Part shown: one piece after another, positions 24,618 through 31,312 of the stretch
Position numbering within the stretch: the first letter of the stretch is position 1
How the letters are laid out: each line of letters starts with the position of its first letter
From: Streptomyces roseochromogenus subsp. oscitans DS 12.976
GTDB taxonomy: Bacteria > Actinomycetota > Actinomycetes > Streptomycetales > Streptomycetaceae
Assembly (NCBI RefSeq): GCF_000497445.1
Contig: NZ_CM002285.1
Location: 1,085,692-1,117,003, forward strand
Direction of reading: 5' to 3'
DNA: 31,312 nucleotides
Notes under the pieces: model-generated
The model's database searches: none
Told to the model about the DNA's origin: nothing
What the model saw: only the letters and a program-made list of their open reading frames with translations
Position numbers and translations under genes: made by a program

Positions 24618-26159
24618 TCAGTTGCGCGACCGGTACAGCCCGAACTCGGCGATATGTACGGCCGCCCGGGCCGCCGTGACCCGGATCCGCCACCGTCGGG
24701 CCCGTACCGGCGTCGTCAGCAGCAGGATCCGGCTCGCTCCCACCGTCCCGGCGGCGGCCACCTGCGACCACGCGCCGTCGGTCTCGGCCTCGACGGCGAA
24801 GCCCTCGATCTGCTGCCCGTGCCGGATGTCCTCCGCCAGCCGGATCCGGTCCACCTCCCGCTCCGTGCCGAGGTCGACGGTGAGGCGCCCCGGGGCGGCG
24901 GTGGTCCGGGCGCCACGGGCCAGGTCCTCGGGCAGCTCCCGGTCGATGCGCTCGCGGAACTCCCGCAGCCGGGCCGTATCCGTCGCGGGCAGCAAGCCGT
25001 CCGTGTCCGGCGGGACGTTGAGCAGCAGCACCGAGTTGCGGCCCACGGAGCGGAAGTAGATGTCCGTCAACTGCTCCACCGTCTTGGGCTGTTGGCCGGC
25101 GTGATAGAACCAGCCGTCCCGGATGGACACATCGCACTCGGCGGGCCACCACTGCAGATAGTCGGCGACGTCGCGGGCCGCGAGCAGCGCGTCCCGGCTG
25201 CCCTCGTCGGGCGCGTCGTACACCAGCGCGTAGTCGGTGCGGCCGTTGCCCTTCTCCGCCACCGGTACGACGCTCCACTCGTCCTCCCGGGCCAGCCCGC
25301 CCTCGTTGCCCACCCAGCGCACATCCGGGCCCGAGACGGCGATGGCGGCGTCCGGAGCGAGCGAGCGGACCAGGGTGTACCAGCTGTCCCAGTCGTACCG
25401 CTCCACCTTGTCCGGAGGAATGCGGCCCTGGGCGCCGTCGAACCACACCTCGTCGATCGGACCGTACTCGGTGAGCACCTCGTAGAGCGTGTTGAGCATG
25501 TGCGCGCCGTAGTCGGTGGCGTCGAGGGTGAAGACGCGGTCCGGGGAGCGGTCGTCACCCTCGGTCGGCGTCGGGATCGTCCGGGTGGTGCGCGGGCTGC
25601 CGTTGGCGTACACGCCGTGCAGGTACTGGTTCTCGTCGGCCGGTGAGATGTAGACGCCGGCCCTGAGGCCGTGCCGTCGCATCGAGTCGGCGAACGAGCG
25701 CAGCACATCGCCGTGACCGGCCCGCCAACTGCTGCCCGCCACCGTGTGCTTGGTGTAGCGGGACGGGTAGAGGACGAAGCCGTCGTGGTGTTTGACGGTG
25801 AGGATGGCGAGCCGGAAGCCGCCGTCGCGCAGGGCGCGCGCCCACTGGTCCGTGTCGAGCCCGGCCGGCTGGAAGACGTCCGGGTCCTCGTCCCCGGTGC
25901 CCCATTCCAGGCCGGTGAAGGTGTTCACACCGAAGTGCAGGAAGGCGGTGCGTTCCAGCCGTTGCCAGGCGATCTGCCGTGCAGTGGGCCGGACTTGGGA
26001 GGCTTTGCGGACCAGCTCGGCCTCGGTGTCGCCCGGGCCGACCGGAATGCGGGAGCGGTCGGTGTCCTGCGTGGTGGCCAGGGCCTGCGGCCCGGGGACC
26101 ACCCCCGTCGCCGCCAGCACGGCGGCCGAGGTGACGAAGACGCGTCGGGAGAGAACCAT
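24618..26159 (-). CDS. Tat-exported GH29-B alpha-1,3/1,4-L-fucosidase
   Basis: A 513-aa exported fucosidase. The N-terminus LSRRVFVTSAAVLAATGVV is a twin-arginine signal. The catalytic barrel includes FLHFGVNTFTGLEWG (73-87), LTVKHHDGFVLYPSRYT (120-136), VYISPADENQYLHG, the nucleophile Asp241 in DEVWFDGAQG and the acid/base Glu286 in RWVGNEGG. The 45-residue spacing equals the Asp172/Glu217 pair I recall for a characterised bifidobacterial GH29-B enzyme, so subfamily B (branched alpha-1,3/1,4-fucose as in Lewis a/x) is likely. The C-terminal part (about 400-513) looks like a F5/8-type beta-sandwich (VDLGTEREVDRIRLAED ... RRWRIRVTAARAAVHIAEF). It follows the GH20 stop by 16 bp as the third gene of the exoglycosidase operon. 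Confidence 0.9.
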   Translation of the reverse strand: MVLSRRVFVTSAAVLAATGVVPGPQALATTQDTDRSRIPVGPGDTEAELVRKASQVRPTARQIAWQRLERTAFLHFGVNTFTGLEWGTGDEDPDVFQPAGLDTDQWARALRDGGFRLAILTVKHHDGFVLYPSRYTKHTVAGSSWRAGHGDVLRSFADSMRRHGLRAGVYISPADENQYLHGVYANGSPRTTRTIPTPTEGDDRSPDRVFTLDATDYGAHMLNTLYEVLTEYGPIDEVWFDGAQGRIPPDKVERYDWDSWYTLVRSLAPDAAIAVSGPDVRWVGNEGGLAREDEWSVVPVAEKGNGRTDYALVYDAPDEGSRDALLAARDVADYLQWWPAECDVSIRDGWFYHAGQQPKTVEQLTDIYFRSVGRNSVLLLNVPPDTDGLLPATDTARLREFRERIDRELPEDLARGARTTAAPGRLTVDLGTEREVDRIRLAEDIRHGQQIEGFAVEAETDGAWSQVAAAGTVGASRILLLTTPVRARRWRIRVTAARAAVHIAEFGLYRSRN

Positions 26160-26175
26160 GCTCGGACTCCTCGGG

Positions 26176-28017
26176 TCAGGTCAGGCGCCAGACGGCAGGG
26201 ACGCGCCGGTCGGGCGGGTACTGGACGAGTCGTCCGCCGTCCGCCACGGTCACCGCCATCCGGGTGATCGCGTTGACGAGGTGGTATCCGCCCGCGGTGG
26301 GTTCCAGCTGCCAGCGCTGCAGGGTGTTCGCGCTGTCGCAGGGCCGGCGGCTGACCTCGGTGCCCGGCTGGAGCGGCACGTTGAGGGTGAGCTTGCCACC
26401 GTGCACCTCCAGGCAGCCCTCGGGTGTCCGCAGGGTCGCGTAACCGTCGGCGGTGCGCAGCAGCTCGGTCCTGTACGACGCCCCGTCGGTCCGGAACGTG
26501 TACGTCCCGTCCGGTACCGGCACCCGGGTCAGGTCGTGCCATCCCGGGGCGTGTCCGACGGCCGTGCCGCGCGCCGTGAACTCCGCGTAGGTGCCGTCGG
26601 GGTGCGGTTCGCCCCAGGTGGCCTGGGCGATGTGACGGAGGGCGGGCCAGAGTTCGTCCGCGACCTCGTTCTCGGTCTCGCCCCGGCCGTTGTCGGGCCA
26701 GAGGCTGATCTTCGCGCCGGTGACACGCTCGGAGGAGGTGAGTTTCTCGCCCTCGAAGGTGCGGGGATCCCACCTCTCGTCGTAGAGGGCCTCGGTGTCG
26801 CTGTGGAAGCCGCCCCGGACGAGATAGAGCGCGTACGAAGCGTTCATCAACGCATGGCCCTGGGAGATGAGTCGGCTCGGCTTCACGGCCACGTCGAGCC
26901 AGTGCTCGACGGTGGTGCCGGCGGCGACCGGAACGGTGTTGGCGCCGGTGAGGCCGTCGTTCCAGATGCGCAGCCGCTTGCCCTTGGCCGCGGCGTAGGC
27001 CTGTACGCGGTTGACGAATTCGACGAACGCGTCCTGCGGGGTGGCGTCCGGGCCGTACTTGTCCCGGGCGTACTTCAGGATCTGCGGGTACTTGGCGAAG
27101 TCCGAGCCGAGCATGTACTCGTCGGCGCCCATGTGCCAGGAACGGGAGGTGAACACCTGGGCGTACTCGTCCATCAGGCTCGTGTAGTAGGCGAAGGCCT
27201 CGGGGCGGGTGATGTCGAGTCTCGCGGGTTGCTCGGTGCCGTCGGAATCCGTCAGCTGCAGATCCGGGCGGTTCTCGATCCACGGGTCCATATGGCCCGG
27301 GGAGTTGATCTCCGGGACGATGTCGACGTGGTACCGGTCGCCGAGGGCGACGAGACGGCGTATCTCGGCCTTGGTGTAGTAGCCCCAGGTGTCGGCCTCC
27401 GGATGGGTGTCGCTCTTCACCTTCAGCTCCAGCAGCAGCTGGTTGAGCTTGTGGTACGCCATCTCGTGGACGAGGTTCTCCAGCCAGGGCATCGAGACGT
27501 GGATGTAGCAGGCGCAGACGCCGACGCCGCGTTCCCGGTAGCGCGGGACGTCTATCGTGCGGCCCGCGGGGATCCGGTCGCCCTGTGCGAGGAGCTGGAG
27601 GAGGGTGCGGGTGCCGTAGAAGGCGCCGGTCTCGGTGGCGCCGGTGACCGACAGCCGAGCGCCGGAGCGGAGTTCGTAGCCCTCGGCGCCGAGCGAGCGG
27701 TCCGACGGCTTGATGTCGATGACAATGTCACCGGACCTGGCCCCGCCGGACACGACGGGCACCGTGCCGTGGCCCGCCGCGCGCAGATCCTCGGCGAGGG
27801 TGCCGGCCACCCGGCGTGCGGCTCCACTGGCGGCCACCAGCCGGGTCCAGTGGCCGTAGGCATAACTGCCGCTCGACGAGCTCCAGTTGCTGAGCGCGGG
27901 CACGGTGACCGGGGGCGGCGGCGCCTCCTGGGCGAGCGCGGGGACCGGTGCGGCGAACAGGGTCAGTGCCGCGGCGAGGCCGAGCAGCCCGAGTGTTCTC
28001 CGGCCCCGCTCAGCCAT
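26176..28017 (-). CDS. Secreted GH20 beta-hexosaminidase / lacto-N-biosidase-like
   Basis: A 613-aa secreted GH20 enzyme. A Sec-type signal peptide ends at PALA-QEA (29/30). A GH20 N-terminal alpha/beta domain (about 40-155) precedes the barrel, which starts near RYRERGVGV. Landmarks are VPEINSPGHMDPW (234-246), the catalytic Asp299-Glu300 in WHMGADEY, and RIWNDG around 347. Most hexosaminidases have GGDE; GADEY with PEINSPGH is what I recall from lacto-N-biosidases, including the Streptomyces sp. 142 type, which release Gal-beta-1,3-GlcNAc. The C-terminus (about 480-613), with LQRWQLEPTAGGYHLVNAI, resembles a ricin-type lectin module. ATG 28017 lies inside the end of the GH29-A gene (8-bp overlap). 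Family firm; hexosaminidase versus lacto-N-biosidase is open. Confidence 0.9.
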   Translation of the reverse strand: MAERGRRTLGLLGLAAALTLFAAPVPALAQEAPPPPVTVPALSNWSSSSGSYAYGHWTRLVAASGAARRVAGTLAEDLRAAGHGTVPVVSGGARSGDIVIDIKPSDRSLGAEGYELRSGARLSVTGATETGAFYGTRTLLQLLAQGDRIPAGRTIDVPRYRERGVGVCACYIHVSMPWLENLVHEMAYHKLNQLLLELKVKSDTHPEADTWGYYTKAEIRRLVALGDRYHVDIVPEINSPGHMDPWIENRPDLQLTDSDGTEQPARLDITRPEAFAYYTSLMDEYAQVFTSRSWHMGADEYMLGSDFAKYPQILKYARDKYGPDATPQDAFVEFVNRVQAYAAAKGKRLRIWNDGLTGANTVPVAAGTTVEHWLDVAVKPSRLISQGHALMNASYALYLVRGGFHSDTEALYDERWDPRTFEGEKLTSSERVTGAKISLWPDNGRGETENEVADELWPALRHIAQATWGEPHPDGTYAEFTARGTAVGHAPGWHDLTRVPVPDGTYTFRTDGASYRTELLRTADGYATLRTPEGCLEVHGGKLTLNVPLQPGTEVSRRPCDSANTLQRWQLEPTAGGYHLVNAITRMAVTVADGGRLVQYPPDRRVPAVWRLT

Positions 28018-30346
28018 GCCACTCCACCTTGAACACCCAGGCGTACCTGCCCGCCTTCCGGGCCGCCTCCGGTACGTCGATCACGAGTGCGCCGCCCGTG
28101 ACGGTCCAGGTCAGGGCCCGGTCATGGCCGAGCATCGTCACCTTGTCACCGGGACGCACCGGCACCGGGGCCTCGACGGTGAGCTTCGGGCCGGGTGCGG
28201 CCAGGGAGTGGATGTAGAAGGCCTCGTCCGGGCGGACGGTGAAGCGCAGGTCGTCGCCGAGCTGGGCCATCCGCGACCAGTAGGTGGTGTCGTAGATCGC
28301 CTCCCCGTTGGTCTTGAGCCACGCGCCCGTCTCCCGCAGCCGGGTCTGCATGATCTCGGGGATGGTGCCGTCGGCGCGCGGGCCGATGTCGAGGAGGAAG
28401 TTGCCGTTCTTGGAGACGATGTCGACGACGCTGTGGACGACCTCCTCCGCGGTCATGTAGGCGGAGTCGGGCGTCGCCTGGTTGTAGCCGTAGGAGAACG
28501 GGTCCAGGCCCCTGCTGGCCTCCCACTTGGCGACGACCGTGTTGGCGTACGTCGTGTACTCGGGTGTCGTGAAGTCGTGGAAGGCGATGCCCGAGCGGTC
28601 GTCGACCGTGACGTCGATCGGCCGGGCACGGTTCTTGGCGTGGTTGAAGTACTCGGCGAGGACGTGGACGCTGTCGTTCACGCCGCCGATGTCGCACCAG
28701 ATGATCTCGGGGTCGTAGCCGTGGATCAGTTCGCGCATCTGCGCGGCCTGGTAGTCGTGGACGTAGTCCTTGCCGGCCCTGTAACCGGTGTACGGCACCG
28801 GCTGGAGGGTGTACGGGTTGCGTGGGGCGTGGCCCATCCAGGGGTTGTCCGGGTTGAACCATTCGGGCATGGAGAAGTACAGGCCCCGGTGGAGTTCGGG
28901 GGTGTAGCGGCGGCTCGCCTCGAAGAGTTCCTTCACCAGGTCCCGCTTGGGGCCCATCTTGACGGCGTTGCGGTCGGAGACCTTGGTGTCCCACAGGGCG
29001 AAGCCCTCGTGGTGCTTGGAGGTCAGGACGTGGTACTGGGCGCCCGCGTCGCGGAACAGCTCCACCCAGGCCCGCGGGTCGAACCGCTCGGCGGTGAAGC
29101 GGGGGATGAAGTCGTCGTAGGCGAAGTCCTCGCCGTAGGTGTCCCGGTGGTAGGCGTACACGGCGCCCGCCGGGTCCTGCATATGGTCCCAGTACCACTC
29201 GGCGTACTGCTTGCCCACCGGTGACCAGGCGGGCACCGAGTACACGCCCCAGTGGATGAAGATGCCGAACTTGGCTCCCTGGAACCAGTACGGCGCCTGG
29301 TGGGCGGAGAGGGAGGTCTCGGTGGGCTGGTAGTCGGCGGTGCCGAGGGTCAGCGTCGCCTTGGACGCGGCCGCTCGGGCCCCTCGGCCGGTGACCGTGA
29401 CCGTGCCGTCCCCGCGGGTGCCCGGCGCGGTGCCCGCGGTGTTGCGGATGCCGATGCGGACACGGACCTGTTCACCGGGGTCGAGGCGGCGTATCCGGGC
29501 CGGCTGGACCGTGCGGGCGCCCTCGGCGTCCACGGTCACCGAGACGCCGTCCGCGGCCAGTACGGCGGCGGTGCCCGCGTTGACGACCGTGGCCTCCACG
29601 CTCTGCGCGCCGGACGGTTCGAGCAGCGAGGGGGTGGGGTGCGGGGCGCGCAGGGTCAACGCCCGGCCCTCGGCGACGGGTTGCAGGGTGAGGGCGAAGA
29701 GGTGCAGAGAGGCCTTGTTCGCCTCGGCCGGGCTGGTGACGGGGAGGGTGAGGGCGACCGCTTCGCGGCGCGGGTCGAGCCAGATCTCCGAGACGCCGAT
29801 GCCGACGCTGTGCTCGTCCTTGCCGCCGTCGGGGCGGTAGCGGTACGGCGCCGACAGCGGGCCGCCGGCCGAGTACCAGTCCGCGCCGCCGAGGCCTGCG
29901 GTGCTGGTCGTGCCGTCGGCGTAGTGCACGGTGGCCGTGCCGGAGGCGTTGCCGTAGCTCGCCGCGGTCAGGAAGAAGGCCGACAGATAGCGGCCCTTCG
30001 GCAGGCCGAGGCGCTGGCCGAGGGCGACGACGTTGTTGCGGGTCCCCGCGGTCGATGCCGGGAACCGGAAGGGCACGCCGGCCACCTCGACCGGGCCGGC
30101 GGGGAGCGCCTCGCCGGGGAAGGTGTAGCCGGAGCCGTCGAAGTCGCCGCCGCGCGAGGAGGCGGTGTCGATGCCGTCGTTGTCGAAGAGGGTGTCGAGC
30201 GGGACGGGCACCGGATCGGGGACGGCGGCCCACGGACCCTGCTGGTCGGCGGCCCGCGCGGGGGTCGGGGTGGTGAGCGGCAGGGCGGCTGCGGCGGTCA
30301 CGCCCGCTGCCGCGCCCAGGATCAGACGTCTGGGGCACGTGCTCAT
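28010..30346 (-). CDS. Tat-exported GH29-A alpha-L-fucosidase
   Basis: A 778-aa exported fucosidase, first gene of the exoglycosidase operon. The signal peptide MSTCPRRLILGAAAGVTAA has an Arg pair and ends near PARA-ADQ. Residues about 45-225 form a beta-sandwich, about 230-335 an Ig-like module (ATVVNAGTAAVLAADGVSVT), and about 350-700 the GH29 barrel: KFGIFIHWGVYSVPAWSP from 359, TSKHHEGFALWD (442-453), and nucleophile Asp552 in EIIWCDIGG. A short beta domain ends the protein. KFGIFIHWG and the AEWYWDHM segment point to subfamily A, which is broad in linkage. ATG 30346 with GGAG at 6 nt is preferred over a start nine codons upstream, which would spoil the signal peptide. Confidence 0.92.
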   Translation of the reverse strand: MSTCPRRLILGAAAGVTAAAALPLTTPTPARAADQQGPWAAVPDPVPVPLDTLFDNDGIDTASSRGGDFDGSGYTFPGEALPAGPVEVAGVPFRFPASTAGTRNNVVALGQRLGLPKGRYLSAFFLTAASYGNASGTATVHYADGTTSTAGLGGADWYSAGGPLSAPYRYRPDGGKDEHSVGIGVSEIWLDPRREAVALTLPVTSPAEANKASLHLFALTLQPVAEGRALTLRAPHPTPSLLEPSGAQSVEATVVNAGTAAVLAADGVSVTVDAEGARTVQPARIRRLDPGEQVRVRIGIRNTAGTAPGTRGDGTVTVTGRGARAAASKATLTLGTADYQPTETSLSAHQAPYWFQGAKFGIFIHWGVYSVPAWSPVGKQYAEWYWDHMQDPAGAVYAYHRDTYGEDFAYDDFIPRFTAERFDPRAWVELFRDAGAQYHVLTSKHHEGFALWDTKVSDRNAVKMGPKRDLVKELFEASRRYTPELHRGLYFSMPEWFNPDNPWMGHAPRNPYTLQPVPYTGYRAGKDYVHDYQAAQMRELIHGYDPEIIWCDIGGVNDSVHVLAEYFNHAKNRARPIDVTVDDRSGIAFHDFTTPEYTTYANTVVAKWEASRGLDPFSYGYNQATPDSAYMTAEEVVHSVVDIVSKNGNFLLDIGPRADGTIPEIMQTRLRETGAWLKTNGEAIYDTTYWSRMAQLGDDLRFTVRPDEAFYIHSLAAPGPKLTVEAPVPVRPGDKVTMLGHDRALTWTVTGGALVIDVPEAARKAGRYAWVFKVEWHG

Positions 30347-30369
30347 GAGCGGCTCCCATGCACTCCGAT

Positions 30370-30387
30370 TCATCGGACGTCTGATGA
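30370..30387. promoter_or_regulatory. Near-perfect 18-bp palindrome before the fucosidase operon
   Basis: TCATCGGACGTCTGATGA has eight of nine base pairs symmetric. It lies 23 bp upstream of the GH29-A start codon, a typical repressor position. The minus-strand reading contains ATCAGAC and GTCCGA, both of which also occur in the two palindromes before the fucose operon, so a GntR/FCD regulator is a plausible binder. Confidence 0.5.
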
Positions 30388-30443
30388 TTGTGGGGCGGCC
30401 ACGAGACTGTCAACGGGGCTGCAGCGGGCTGTACTTGATGCAT

Positions 30444-30457
30444 TGATCGGACGATCA
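30444..30457. promoter_or_regulatory. Perfect 14-bp palindrome in the fucosidase/amidase gap
   Basis: TGATCGGACGATCA has perfect 6-bp arms around GA. It lies 97 bp upstream of the GH29-A start and 108 bp upstream of the divergent amidase start. It shares CGGAC with the palindrome at 30370-30387. It may be an operator for either gene; no regulator is assigned. Confidence 0.4.
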
Positions 30458-30565
30458 GTGAGTTGTCGAGAAGGGCCTCTCGACGTACCGCGCCCGACCG
30501 GGCACAGTTCTCCCTGCGCCGTGATGGATACCGGCGAGTAGCCGACGACCGAGCGAGGAGTGCCT

Positions 30566-31312
30566 GTGGGTGACCGGGCCGGGCGGACCGCCGCCGAGAC
30601 AGCCGCCGCCGTACGCGCCAAGGAGGTCACGCCACGGGAGGTGGTGGCCGAGTGCCTCGCGCGGATCGAGCGGCTCGACGGACGGATCGGGGCCTTCCGC
30701 AAGGTGCGGGCCGAGGCGGCGCTCGCCGAGGCCGACGCGGTGGCCGCCCGTGCCGATCTGGCCGAACTGCCGCTCGCGGGCGTGCCCGTGGCCGTCAAGG
30801 ACAATCTGGCGGTGCGGGGTGAGTCCCATCGCGACGGCTCCGCCGCCACCCCCGACACCCCGGCCGCCGAGGATCATGTAACGGTGGCCCGGCTGCGGGC
30901 GGCCGGCGCGGTGGTCGTCGGCCTGACGAACGTGCCCGAGCTGTGCGTCTTCGGCACCACGGAGGGCGTCTTCGGCATCACCCGCAATCCCTGGGACACC
31001 TCCCGCACGGCGGGCGGCTCCTCCGGCGGCAGCGCGGCCGCGGTGGCCGCGGGCCTGGTGCCGGTGGCGCTCGGCAACGACGGGATGGGCTCGCTGCGCA
31101 TCCCGGCCGCGAACTGCGGGCTGGTCACGCTCAAGCCGGGGCGGGGGGTGGTTCCGGCGGGGATCGGCCACGGCGACTGGTTCGGCATGGCGGAGAACGG
31201 TCCGCTGGCCACGACGGTCGAGGATCTGCGGCTGACGCTGGGCGTGCTCGCGGGCGGTACCGATGGACCGCCCGCACCGGAGGCCTCGCCCCGGCGGATC
31301 GCCGTGGCCCTG
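30566..31312 (+). CDS. Amidase signature family protein, 3' end outside window
   Basis: An open frame of 249 codons runs to the window edge. GTG 30566 has GAGGAG 5 nt upstream. The product has the amidase signature: catalytic Lys in VPVAVKDNL (about 74-82) and the Ser/Gly-rich block TAGGSSGGSAAAVAAG (about 150-165) with the cis-Ser and nucleophilic Ser, then DGMGSLRIPAANCGLVTLKP. Family members hydrolyse amides of many kinds (indole acetamide, aryl amides, Glu-tRNA). Substrate unknown. It is divergent from the fucosidase operon across a 219-bp gap that holds two palindromes. Glycosylasparagine hydrolysis would suit the locus, but nothing in the sequence supports that. Confidence 0.88.
   Translation, partial: MGDRAGRTAAETAAAVRAKEVTPREVVAECLARIERLDGRIGAFRKVRAEAALAEADAVAARADLAELPLAGVPVAVKDNLAVRGESHRDGSAATPDTPAAEDHVTVARLRAAGAVVVGLTNVPELCVFGTTEGVFGITRNPWDTSRTAGGSSGGSAAAVAAGLVPVALGNDGMGSLRIPAANCGLVTLKPGRGVVPAGIGHGDWFGMAENGPLATTVEDLRLTLGVLAGGTDGPPAPEASPRRIAVAL

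Noticed and set aside
25792..28032. A 746-codon plus-strand frame opposite GH20 and GH29-B
   Set aside because: It spans two real genes in antisense, and its Gly/Val/Asp-rich translation shows no domain.
1..31312. CRISPR arrays, tRNA or rRNA genes, insertion sequences
   Set aside because: I saw no regularly spaced repeats, cloverleaf-like segments, transposase motifs or terminal inverted repeats while reading both strands.

Overview
The window is very GC-rich DNA with G/C-dominated third codon positions, many GTG starts, twin-arginine signal peptides and stop/start overlaps of the ATGA or GTGA type. All of this points to a Streptomyces or close relative. No rRNA, tRNA, CRISPR array, insertion sequence or phage gene was seen.

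Layout. (1) 1-2548: a DUF6777-type lipoprotein gene runs off the left edge and diverges from a lipase-maturation-factor membrane protein. (2) 2536-11343: a minus-strand operon for import and non-phosphorylating oxidation of L-fucose. It encodes a ribose-type ABC importer, L-fuconate dehydratase, an SDR, an aldo/keto reductase, a sugar mutarotase and a lactonase-like amidohydrolase. A divergent FadR-type (FCD) GntR regulator follows, with palindromes between them. (3) 11412-12893: a Tat-exported multicopper oxidase that looks unrelated. (4) 12894-13890: a gene-poor, possibly decayed kilobase. (5) 13891-24599: a minus-strand operon encoding a solute-binding lipoprotein, two permeases, a GH5 subfamily-18-like enzyme, a Tat-exported GH85 endo-beta-N-acetylglucosaminidase and a cytoplasmic GH38 alpha-mannosidase. 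A divergent LacI regulator follows, with a striking mirrored 18-bp repeat in the shared promoter region. (6) 24618-30346: a minus-strand operon of three exported exoglycosidases (GH29-A fucosidase, GH20, GH29-B fucosidase). (7) 30566-end: an amidase, cut by the window edge.

How it may work together. Regions 2, 5 and 6 read as one N-glycan utilisation locus. The exported GH29 and GH20 enzymes would trim fucose and antennae, and GH85 would cut the chitobiose core outside the cell. The ABC importer would bring in the mannose oligosaccharide ending in one GlcNAc. GH38 would remove the alpha-mannoses, and the GH5 enzyme would split the remaining Man-beta-1,4-GlcNAc. Released L-fucose would enter by the second importer and be oxidised. 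Each enzyme family is recognised from motifs. Assembly into one pathway is inference from gene order and from analogy with the N-glycan loci of Bifidobacterium and Streptococcus. The GH29-B plus GH20 pairing suggests Lewis-type antennae, such as the Lewis a caps of plant glycoproteins, as one possible target.
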